Source: Gammaproteobacteria bacterium RIFCSPHIGHO2_12_FULL_38_11
GTDB lineage: Bacteria > Pseudomonadota > Gammaproteobacteria > Coxiellales > Coxiellaceae
Reading direction: 5' to 3'
NCBI GenBank assembly: GCA_001801515.1
Contig: MGXX01000083.1
Span: forward strand, 1 to 12,293
Length of the DNA stretch: 12,293 nucleotides
Both the position numbers and the translations under genes were made by a program. The notes beneath the pieces were generated by a model. That model was not told the origin of the DNA. It saw only the letters and a list, made by a program, of their open reading frames with translations, and did not search any database. Positions 1 to 7,624 of this stretch are shown piece after piece (the first letter of the stretch is position 1; each line of letters begins with the position of its first letter).

Positions 1-313
1 GCGCAGAAAGATAAATTTTTTTAGTGTTGGGAGATGGTGTGGTGATTGCAGTGCTGAATGTGGTGGCTTGCGTCGTTGTTCTGCTCATCGTCAGTGTCTC
101 TAAATTTTTATTTTGATGGGTGTTATTGTACAAATCGATTGTTAAGAGTTTCTTCAAAATGGCAGAAAAAATCAGCAATTCGATGAACCCAAATCCATTC
201 ATTTTTTGCATATCTTCGCACAATTTCCTAAACAGTTAGAAATTTTTTTCGTACAATGCGCCCTATAGTAATCTACTGCGCTATTTCAATTTCTATTCAA
301 GGGCGATAAAATT

Positions 314-343
314 TTGCAGCATATTCAAAAAATATGGTAAAAT
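314..343 (+). promoter_or_regulatory. Sigma-70-type promoter with extended -10
   Basis: TTGCAG (314-319) and TAAAAT (338-343) are 18 bp apart, and TGG directly before the -10 gives an extended -10 motif. Transcription would start near 350, leaving a leader of about 130 nt before the DUF4160 gene. Assigned by motif only. Confidence 0.4.
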
Positions 344-427
344 TTGTGGTTTTTTTCGTATTCGTAAAAAGTGATTTGAAAATTTTTAGAAAAAATTTAT
401 GTGAGCTTCAGTTCACCGGGAATTGCT

Positions 428-447
428 GATAAAACGAGGGTTTTATC
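428..447. repeat. Inverted repeat upstream of DUF4160 gene
   Basis: GATAAAAC (428-435) and GTTTTATC (440-447) are perfect complementary arms around a GAGG loop. It lies 36 bp before the start codon at 484, inside the transcribed leader if the promoter at 314-343 is right. It could be an operator or an RNA hairpin. No T-run follows, so it is not a terminator. Confidence 0.4.
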
Positions 448-483
448 GAATTTGGTTGTTATGAATGGGTGAGGATGGCAAAA

Positions 484-720
484 ATGCCAACTGTATTGAG
501 AATTAAAGGCTATCGTTTCTTCTTTTTCAGTTTAGAAGGAAGCGAACCGCCACACATACACGTGGAACATGACGACAAAGTGGCGAAGCTTTGGTTAAAA
601 CCTATCAACCTGGCAAGCTCGTCCGGTTTTAGAAGTCACGAGTTGACTGAAATTAGGGCGATTGTTATCGAAAACAGTAAAATATTTTTGGAGAAATGGT
701 ATGAGCACTTTGGCCGTTAA
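484..720 (+). CDS. DUF4160 domain protein
   Basis: A 78-residue protein with the hallmarks of the DUF4160 family: it opens MPTVLRIKGYRFFFF, continues with EPPHIHVEH, and has the C-terminal pattern ELTEIRAIVIENSKIFLEKW. The molecular function of the family is not established. I chose ATG 484 because GGTGAGG (468-474) is 9 nt upstream and because family members start at MPTVLR. The alternative starts at GTG 469 and ATG 475 would lack a properly spaced Shine-Dalgarno. The gene overlaps the following DUF2442 gene by 20 bp, so the two are almost certainly co-transcribed and probably translationally coupled. Small DUF4160/DUF2442 pairs recur widely in bacteria and resemble toxin-antitoxin modules in layout, but that role is an inference here. 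Confidence 0.85.
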   Translation: MPTVLRIKGYRFFFFSLEGSEPPHIHVEHDDKVAKLWLKPINLASSSGFRSHELTEIRAIVIENSKIFLEKWYEHFGR

Positions 721-946
721 ATTTGATGATCATGCAGTTGATGTCAGTTTTACAAAAAATGCGCTGCATTTGGTATTAGCCGACGGTAGAGAAGTTTCTG
801 CGCCACTCGAATGGTTTCCAAAATTACGTGATGCGACTGAAAAAAATCGCGGTAATTGGCGCTTAATAGGCAATGGTATTGGCGTGCATTGGCCAGAAAT
901 TGATGAAGATATTGCTGTTGGTACGATTATGAAAGGGCATGATTAA
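701..946 (+). CDS. DUF2442 domain protein
   Basis: An 81-residue protein that fits DUF2442. It opens with an 'AVKFDDHAVDVSFTKNALHL' type N-terminus, followed by LADGREVSAPLEWFPKL, then NWRLIGNGIGVHWPEIDEDI, which is the usual family signature. The family is thought to be a small beta-rich fold, often partnered with DUF4160, and its biochemical role is unknown. ATG 701 is preferred over the in-frame ATG at 662 because GGAG (690-693) sits 7 nt upstream and the conserved domain begins right after it. The 20-bp overlap with the preceding gene implies coupling. It ends 9 bp before the stop of the convergent 603-aa gene, with no terminator between them. Confidence 0.85.
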   Translation: MSTLAVKFDDHAVDVSFTKNALHLVLADGREVSAPLEWFPKLRDATEKNRGNWRLIGNGIGVHWPEIDEDIAVGTIMKGHD

Positions 947-955
947 CGGGGTAAA

Positions 956-2767
956 TCAAAAACCGGCCACTTCTGAAGATTGCTCCAGGGAACTGAGCAA
1001 CTGCGAGACTGGTGTGATTTCGAAGGCTGCGTAAGTTTTCCAAGCGTGATGCTTTTGTTCGACATAAGTTTTGAAAACAGTACAAACGACGTTAGTGGCG
1101 GTCGCCGACTTCGATGTGACGGGGTTGATGCCCGCCGCAAATTTAAATCCCCAACCATCAATGCACGACGGAATTGAAAGAGAGACATCAACGAGGACAT
1201 CGCGAATAACACTATAATCACGGCGATCATAATCATTGAAGCGGGACTGCCGAGGAGCAGCGCGAAGCTCTTTTTTTTCTACTACTACTAAACAGTAAGT
1301 ACCTTGACGCATACCTTGTCTATAAGTTTCTGAGGCGAAACGTTGTGGTGTACCCACGCCCATTGACCAGGTGATATCGCGCTTTTTGGTATTTGTATCA
1401 GAGCCGGCGCGCTCCATCGTCCGATATTTTTCATGGCCAATATCAAGCGCGTTTTGAATATGATTGGGATTAATAATGATTTCGTCATCCATGTGTAATT
1501 TTAATTCTTCCCGATAACGATTCATTTTTTCAAATAAATTTAATTGATTAAATGGTTTATTGCGGCACGCATCGGTTTGCGTAAATGAAGTATCAGTGGC
1601 GAGTATTGCATCATCGAGTGCTTGTTGTGTGGTAGTGGTGATGATTCTATGCAGTGCATCGATTTCTGCAGGCGTTGCTGATTCAATCGCCTCAAAATAG
1701 GGCCTTGTATCAAATTGATTGTCAATTTGGGCCTGGAGATGGGCTTTCTCAAGGATTTCGATGCTTTTATTTTCATCTGTTTCACTGCGACTTTCGATAA
1801 ACGCTTTTGTATAAGCTCGCACATTGTTTTGTGCTTTTTTGATTTTTTCTTCGATGTCTTTATGTGTAGCGGTATAGTTGGGATCATCTTGTTTCAATTC
1901 TGATTGCAGAGTAATTAAGCGAATGATTTCGGTTTTTTGTTTATTCAAATAATTTTGTAAGCTTTTGGTGTAAATTTCTTGGTATTGTCTTTTCATTTCA
2001 CCCATCCCATCGATAGGCTTGCCTTCTAAATCCACTGTTAAATGCGCAAATTGTTCCGCCATCATTTTACACATATCATCGTCACCACAAGCGAGCGCGG
2101 CTTGAAAGGGGGTGAGTTGAATTCGATTACGCGCGGCAGCTAAAAGACCAGTGAATGGCGCGCCAACTGAGCTGTGTGTGCGAAGCGCATTAGGAATTTC
2201 GCTTAAGTTCAATTTTTTTAATAAATAAAGTGGATTTGAATTTAAAATGTGTTTTACCTTGTCTTCATCAGCACGAACAACAGCATCAATCACTTGATCA
2301 AGGCTCATTTCAATCTGTGCAAAAGTAGATGCTCTATTGATGGCAAGGGCGTAGTGGCCTAATTCTTCTACTTGATCGTGTTGCAAAATACCAAGCGTGA
2401 ATTGGAAAATGACTTTCCAGACGTCAGGGACCATCCATGTGATATGCGCTTCCACTCCATCTGTAGGCATGACGCCACGACACCAAATATTGCCCTGAGA
2501 AAATAAAATATTCATCAAAAACCATGCGCCGCTTATGGTTTGAGTTTGAGTTGATTTTTTTTTGTAAATTATTTTTCTGTTGCGCGTCATTGATGCGTCA
2601 AATTCATCCTGCTTGGCATTCAAAAGAACGGATTGGTCAGTGAGCGATTTTGAGCTGATGATTTGTCTTTTTTGGCCATCAACATCGGTAACCGGCGTGA
2701 CACAAATATGGCGACTTAGGTTTGTTGTTAATTGTGAGGCATTTGTGGCAGTGGCGCTTCGGTTCAT
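956..2767 (-). CDS. Large ankyrin-like, coiled-coil protein of unknown function
   Basis: A 603-residue protein with no signal peptide and no clear membrane segment. I do not recognise a named family. Residues 155-182 (SLDQVIDAVVRADEDKVKHI and following) and 217-240 (LTPFQAALACGDDDMCKMMA) look like degenerate ankyrin-type helical repeats. Residues 258-325 are rich in K, E and Q and look coiled-coil forming. The C-terminal third (about 465-603) mixes basic stretches and hydrophobic strands. Large soluble proteins of this build are common among candidate effectors of Legionella and Coxiella, but no secretion signal can be proven here. The start ATG overlaps the stop of the upstream 190-aa gene as ATGA (2764-2767), so the two are translationally coupled. 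A TGA at 956-958 ends it, almost touching the convergent DUF2442 gene. Confidence 0.8.
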   Translation of the reverse strand: MNRSATATNASQLTTNLSRHICVTPVTDVDGQKRQIISSKSLTDQSVLLNAKQDEFDASMTRNRKIIYKKKSTQTQTISGAWFLMNILFSQGNIWCRGVMPTDGVEAHITWMVPDVWKVIFQFTLGILQHDQVEELGHYALAINRASTFAQIEMSLDQVIDAVVRADEDKVKHILNSNPLYLLKKLNLSEIPNALRTHSSVGAPFTGLLAAARNRIQLTPFQAALACGDDDMCKMMAEQFAHLTVDLEGKPIDGMGEMKRQYQEIYTKSLQNYLNKQKTEIIRLITLQSELKQDDPNYTATHKDIEEKIKKAQNNVRAYTKAFIESRSETDENKSIEILEKAHLQAQIDNQFDTRPYFEAIESATPAEIDALHRIITTTTQQALDDAILATDTSFTQTDACRNKPFNQLNLFEKMNRYREELKLHMDDEIIINPNHIQNALDIGHEKYRTMERAGSDTNTKKRDITWSMGVGTPQRFASETYRQGMRQGTYCLVVVEKKELRAAPRQSRFNDYDRRDYSVIRDVLVDVSLSIPSCIDGWGFKFAAGINPVTSKSATATNVVCTVFKTYVEQKHHAWKTYAAFEITPVSQLLSSLEQSSEVAGF

Positions 2768-3336
2768 GATGACAATCCCGTTAATAATGAGGCATTTATT
2801 TTTTTACAGATAAGGTCGCGTACTGATTTTTTCTTAAAATCCGCAGGCAGAGAGAAAGAGGTAGGTGTCCGCGTTCTGTTTTTTGAAAGAATATAATCTC
2901 GTAATTCAACGGCATGCTCGCGATTCCATGCCCATAATACTTTTCCATGCCGTATTTTCCACTGAAAAAATGCATCGGTGGGCCAGCGTAAAAAATGCTT
3001 TTTTCTTAATAAACAGTGATCGCATATCGCTGTTCCATTGTCTATGCTTTCGTTTCCTGTCCATCTTGAGGTGGGTTGATCATCAGGAGCGGCAGATAAA
3101 TAACTCGCGTCTGGTTCATGCAATCCTGGAAAATAAACGGCATAATAGTCGACACCCACTGTTGTAGGAACAGAAAAACATAAGCCAAAACTTGGATGTT
3201 TTTCAAATAATGGAATATCTTTTTTGCAAATTTTTTTGGAAATGCCTGAAATAAAAATAGCTTGTTTTGCGCAGGTTGGACAAATAATAGCTAAAATAAT
3301 AGGACGTGGTTTATTTTGTGAAAAAAGCAATGACAT
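2764..3336 (-). CDS. Putative zinc-ribbon protein, unknown function
   Basis: A 190-residue protein with two CxxC pairs, C19-PT-C22 and C105-DH-C108, spaced as expected for one split zinc-binding site. The middle (45-75) holds strand-like hydrophobic stretches including YYAVYFPGLHEP. A tryptophan-rich region, RWPTDAFFQWKIRHGKVLWA (117-136), is followed by WNREHAVELRDYIL. I recall similar motifs in uncharacterised bacterial proteins, but I cannot name a domain. The start ATG at 3336 is supported by AGGTG about 8 nt upstream on the minus strand. It is the first gene of a two-gene operon with the 603-aa protein, joined by a 4-bp ATGA overlap, so the two products probably work together. Zinc binding is predicted, not shown. 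Confidence 0.8.
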   Translation of the reverse strand: MSLLFSQNKPRPIILAIICPTCAKQAIFISGISKKICKKDIPLFEKHPSFGLCFSVPTTVGVDYYAVYFPGLHEPDASYLSAAPDDQPTSRWTGNESIDNGTAICDHCLLRKKHFLRWPTDAFFQWKIRHGKVLWAWNREHAVELRDYILSKNRTRTPTSFSLPADFKKKSVRDLICKKINASLLTGLSS

Positions 3337-3420
3337 TTAAATTTCACCTGTGAGGCTTCCTTGCGACAGTTTCAACTGACAAATTTAGGTTAAATAGCTT
3401 ATTTTTTAGCTTCGTTTGCA

Positions 3421-3510
3421 TTGTATCAAGCTCTCCTTAAGTGGGCAATTCAATTGTATGAATTTGGTTTCGATCGTGAAAAGGTTGAAGCGATATTTCG
3501 CAAGCATTAA
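3421..3510 (+). pseudogene. Possible 3' remnant of a degraded gene
   Basis: A frame open from 3394 reads LYQALLKWAIQLYEFGFDRE and then KVEAIFRKH before TAA 3508-3510. It has natural-looking composition but no start codon with a ribosome binding site. The pattern LYExGxxxxxVxxIF vaguely resembles the C-terminal part of Rpn-type (PD-(D/E)XK) nuclease/transposase proteins. It is most likely a leftover tail of a lost gene, and chance cannot be excluded. Confidence 0.25.
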
Positions 3511-3601
3511 TCTTTCCTTGAAATAAGGAAAGATTTATTATAATCTTTACTTAATATCAGGATAGATTTAGTCGAATCTATCCTTAGTTTAAGGAAAGAT
3601 T
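3509..3601 (+). repeat. Array of three inverted repeats, 33-bp period
   Basis: Three 27-bp inverted repeats start at 3509, 3542 and 3575, exactly 33 bp apart. Each has an 11-nt left arm of the type AATCTTTCCTT and a right arm of the type AAGGAAAGATT, around 5-nt loops. Unit 1 (3509-3535) is perfect over 11 bp, unit 2 (3542-3568) is degenerate, and unit 3 (3575-3601) has one mismatch. The right arm of unit 2 (3559-3568) also pairs perfectly with the left arm of unit 3 (3575-3584). The last arm contains the Shine-Dalgarno AAGGA (3591-3595) and ends one base before the ATPase start codon. A multi-site operator or an RNA switch controlling the ATPase gene is the natural reading. Confidence 0.85.
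3518..3544 (+). promoter_or_regulatory. Possible promoter of the AAA+ ATPase gene
   Basis: A perfect -10 hexamer TATAAT lies at 3539-3544, across the junction of repeat units 1 and 2. TTGAAA at 3518-3523 is the best -35, but the spacer is only 15 bp. Transcription would start near 3551, so repeat unit 1 would overlap the promoter and unit 3 would lie in the leader RNA. Confidence 0.4.
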
Positions 3602-4861
3602 ATGATCGAAAAAGAACTGCTTGAAATGTTATTGGGTGAGTTTCGTGATAAATTACAATATGTTAGCATTATTCGCCGAAATGCTGTTTTTCCGGTAGCA
3701 GATAACAAGATCAAAGTTGCTATTGGCATGCGGCGCGCAGGCAAAACATCATTTTTACTTCAAACAATACAATCCTTACTGGCTGAAGGTATCCCGATTA
3801 CGCAAATTTTGTATATCAATTTTGAGGATGATCGATTAATGCCGTTGACCCGTGAAAAATGCGCGAAACTTATCGAAGCTTTTTATACTTTGCATCCTGA
3901 AAATCATGATCACCGATGTTATTTTTTTCTGGATGAAATTCAAATGGCGCCGGATTGGGCGATTATCATTCGTCGTTTCCACGATACCAAAAACGCGGAT
4001 ATTTACTTATCGGGCTCATCGGCAAAATTGTTGAGTAAAGAAATTCATACCAGTTTGCGAGGACGTTCAATATCAACTGAAATTTGGCCGTTGAGTTTTA
4101 AAGAATTTTTAACAACAAGGAAAATAGATCATCAGTCGGATTTATTTTCCCTTAAAAAACAAGATCAATTAAAAAAATATTTTGAAACGTATTTGATGGG
4201 TGGCGGATTTCCAGAGGTGATTGATTTTGATTCTGATGTACGTATCAAAACGCTGCAAGAATATATTGATGTTGTTATTTACCGCGATATCATTGAGCGT
4301 CATGGTGTAAAAAATACGACGCTATTAAAATATTTAATTCTTTTTATTATTCAAAATAGCGGCGCATCATTTTCAATTAATAAATTTTATAATGATGTTA
4401 AATCACAAGGTTATCAAATAAACAAAGATGCTTTATATGATTATATGCACTATATCGAAGATGCGTATTTGGCTTTTTCAATTGGTCTTTATGATAGATC
4501 ATTGCGTAAGGTTCAAACTAATCCAAAAAAAGTTTATGCGATTGATCCTGGTTTAATTAATGCGGTGACATTAAATAAGCAATATGATTTTGGTCGATTA
4601 TTTGAAACGGTTGTTTATTTGGATTTAAAGCGACAAGGATGTAAAGTGAATTATTATTTAACACATAAACGTTTTGAAATTGATTTTCTAGCGCAAACAA
4701 TTGATGGCCGGCAAAAATTAATTCAAGTATGTTGGGATGCTTCAGATAAAGATACGTTTGAACGCGAGGAACGTGCTTTATTAGCGGCAAAAAAAGAATT
4801 AAATATTGAAGGTGAGATAATAACACTCAGCAGCTATTTGAAAAATGGTATTATTTTTTAG
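3602..4861 (+). CDS. AAA+ ATPase with DUF4143 C-terminal domain
   Basis: A 419-residue member of the AAA_14/DUF4143 family of P-loop ATPases, cytoplasmic, with no agreed function. The Walker A motif GMRRAGKTS is at 42-50, Walker B is YFFLDEIQ (107-114, D111 and E112), a sensor-type LSGSSAKLLS is at 136-145, and LRGR (152-155) may hold an arginine finger. GGGFPEV (200-206) is typical of the family. The C-terminal part resembles a restriction-endonuclease-like fold, with E335, the EID around 359-361, and IQVCW at 374-378 where an active nuclease would have E-x-K; I infer it is catalytically dead. ATG 3602 has AAGGA 6 nt upstream, inside the third repeat of the palindrome array. The gene stands alone and overlaps the convergent 2TM gene by 11 bp. 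Such ATPases are often mobile accessory genes. Confidence 0.9.
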   Translation: MIEKELLEMLLGEFRDKLQYVSIIRRNAVFPVADNKIKVAIGMRRAGKTSFLLQTIQSLLAEGIPITQILYINFEDDRLMPLTREKCAKLIEAFYTLHPENHDHRCYFFLDEIQMAPDWAIIIRRFHDTKNADIYLSGSSAKLLSKEIHTSLRGRSISTEIWPLSFKEFLTTRKIDHQSDLFSLKKQDQLKKYFETYLMGGGFPEVIDFDSDVRIKTLQEYIDVVIYRDIIERHGVKNTTLLKYLILFIIQNSGASFSINKFYNDVKSQGYQINKDALYDYMHYIEDAYLAFSIGLYDRSLRKVQTNPKKVYAIDPGLINAVTLNKQYDFGRLFETVVYLDLKRQGCKVNYYLTHKRFEIDFLAQTIDGRQKLIQVCWDASDKDTFEREERALLAAKKELNIEGEIITLSSYLKNGIIF

Positions 4862-5111
4862 CCTGTTCTTTTAGTTTTTTATATTCCTCATCAACAGATT
4901 TCCCATGAAAAACTTGCAAATATTGTATAACCAATCCCAGTCCCCAGCCCAAGATAACCCACAGCGGCCAGAAATGACCTTGTCCTGTGAAATACCAAAC
5001 AGCAATTAAAAATAAATTAATTACAATATAAGATTGAAAATTTCGACGAAAGCCTAATCTGCCTTTTGCTATTTTCCAGAGCAAGTGGTCTTTTTTATTT
5101 TCAGTGTTCAT
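4851..5111 (-). CDS. 2TM domain membrane protein
   Basis: An 86-residue protein matching the 2TM domain family. It has an N-terminal charged segment (LWKIAKGRLGFRRNF, 11-25), a first hydrophobic helix (about 28-41, IVINLFLIAVWYFT), a short GQGHFWPLW turn, and a second helix (about 49-65, ILGWGLGLVIQYLQVF). A charged cytoplasmic tail rich in K and E follows. The family occurs as a stand-alone inner-membrane protein or fused to regulators; its function here is unknown. ATG 5111 has GGAG 8 nt upstream on the minus strand. Its 3' end overlaps the convergent ATPase gene by 11 bp. It runs divergently from groES, with its start region close to the heat-shock promoter. Confidence 0.85.
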   Translation of the reverse strand: MNTENKKDHLLWKIAKGRLGFRRNFQSYIVINLFLIAVWYFTGQGHFWPLWVILGWGLGLVIQYLQVFHGKSVDEEYKKLKEQAKK

Positions 5112-5156
5112 TCCTTGATCTCCGAGTGATTGTTTAAGAAATCATATCAGTCAGCC

Positions 5157-5184
5157 CTTGAATTTCCAAGCATTGCCCTCATCT
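5157..5184 (+). promoter_or_regulatory. Sigma-32 heat-shock promoter of groESL
   Basis: CTTGAAT (5157-5163) matches the sigma-32 -35 consensus CTTGAAA in 6 of 7 bases. After a 13-bp spacer, CCTCATCT (5177-5184) matches CCCCATNT at 7 of 8 positions. The predicted start of transcription is near 5191. The position directly before the chaperonin operon agrees with known heat-shock control in gammaproteobacteria. Confidence 0.8.
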
Positions 5185-5190
5185 CATTTT

Positions 5191-5212
5191 CATCAGGACG
5201 GTTGTTCTGATG
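5191..5212 (+). promoter_or_regulatory. Hairpin at the predicted groESL mRNA 5' end
   Basis: CATCAGGAC (5191-5199) can pair with GTTCTGATG (5204-5212), a 9-bp stem with one G-U pair and a GGTT loop. It starts where sigma-32 transcription is predicted to begin, so the mRNA would open with a stem, a known way to slow 5'-end decay. It leaves the ribosome binding site at 5224-5230 free. Confidence 0.55.
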
Positions 5213-5237
5213 AGAAAATAATTGAGGAGAATGAAAC

Positions 5238-7243
<2,006 letters not shown>

Positions 7244-7341
7244 GACAGTATCGGGTCAGTGTGAGTTTTACTTGCACTGGCCTCAATTGTCCAAGTTATT
7301 TCGTACATGTTCCTTATATTTCATAAAACTTTTACCCCAAT

Positions 7342-7371
7342 AAAAAAACCCCGCTAAAGCGGGGTTTTTTT
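7342..7371. terminator. Bidirectional intrinsic terminator
   Basis: CCCCGC (7349-7354) and GCGGGG (7359-7364) pair around a TAAA loop, and seven A and seven T residues flank them (7342-7348, 7365-7371). The stem is therefore perfect with a U-tract on either strand. On the plus strand it ends the groESL operon; on the minus strand it would end the proposed small RNA. Confidence 0.93.
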
Positions 7372-7456
7372 AAAGCATTAAACGAAAAATGTTTAGCTTT
7401 AGTCGAGGGCTGAACGTTTACGCCTAACGCTGGTAATATCAATGTCGGTTGATGTA
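7342..7456 (-). ncRNA. Candidate small RNA, about 115 nt
   Basis: On the minus strand a promoter with a perfect TTGACA is followed by about 115 nt ending in a perfect intrinsic terminator, and the stretch between is full of stem-loops. A 5' hairpin has TTGAT (7449-7453) with ATCAA (7438-7442) around a 6-nt loop. A second stem has AACGTT (7413-7418) with AACGCT (7426-7431) around a 7-nt loop. A third has AAAGC and TAAAC (7372-7383) with GTTTAGCTTT (7391-7400), a 10-bp stem with a 2-nt bulge. No known RNA family was recognised: it lacks tmRNA, 6S, 4.5S or GGA-repeat (RsmY-like) signatures. The only frame through it would begin at TTG 7463, inside the -10 box, so it is unlikely to be translated. 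Confidence 0.55.
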
Positions 7457-7462
7457 AAGTCA

Positions 7463-7492
7463 ATCCTACTCCTTAAAAAATAATGTTGTCAA
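7463..7492 (-). promoter_or_regulatory. Promoter of the candidate small RNA
   Basis: Read on the minus strand, TTGACA (7492-7487) is a perfect -35. TAGGAT (7468-7463) is a 4-of-6 match to the -10 consensus after an 18-bp spacer. Transcription would start near 7456. An inverted repeat (7504-7539) lies just upstream, centred about 65 bp before that start. Confidence 0.55.
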
Positions 7493-7503
7493 GAAGTTAA
7501 TCA

Positions 7504-7539
7504 AAACAGTGTCAGATTTTATATTTTCTGACCCTGTTT
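7504..7539. repeat. Inverted repeat upstream of proS and of the small RNA promoter
   Basis: AAACAGTGTCAGA (7504-7516) and TCTGACCCTGTTT (7527-7539) pair at 12 of 13 positions around a 10-nt AT loop. The loop carries TATATT (7520-7525), which with TTAATC (7497-7502) is a weak candidate proS promoter. AGTGTCAG (7508-7515) can also pair perfectly with CTGACACT (7547-7554), giving a competing structure. It may be an operator placed between the two divergent transcription units. Confidence 0.55.
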
Positions 7540-7624
7540 ACTGATGCTGACACTTTCGCGCTTGCATTCACTCACTAATATGATTGAAAATAAACCTTTT
7601 TCACATTCTAAAGGAACGACTAAC

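Larger units (their letters stand above)
1..468. other. Gene-poor leader region, no confident gene
   Basis: No convincing protein or RNA gene is visible here. At the left edge one frame ends at TAG 22-24, and a hydrophobic micro-frame begins at GTG 24 and ends at TGA 114-116; it could encode a 30-residue membrane peptide but has no good ribosome binding site. From about 117 on, the sequence is AT-rich with many A and T runs and stops in all frames. Its only recognisable contents are a likely promoter at 314-343 and a small inverted repeat at 428-447, both pointing into the downstream gene pair. The left edge may be the tail of a gene cut by the window. Confidence 0.5.

Noticed and set aside
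3509..3601. CRISPR array
   Set aside because: The units are palindromes with only 6 bp between them and no unique spacers, so they do not fit repeat-spacer architecture.
7332..7463. A 43-codon minus-strand frame starting at TTG 7463 behind AAGGAG (7473-7469)
   Set aside because: Its start lies inside the -10 box of the promoter at 7463-7492, so it would precede the transcript, and its last codons are the terminator stem. A small RNA explains the region better.
7544..7624. N-terminal extension of ProRS from ATG 7544
   Set aside because: The 27 extra residues have no ProRS similarity, while GTG 7625 has AAGGA 9 nt upstream and begins at the conserved [13 protein letters not shown].
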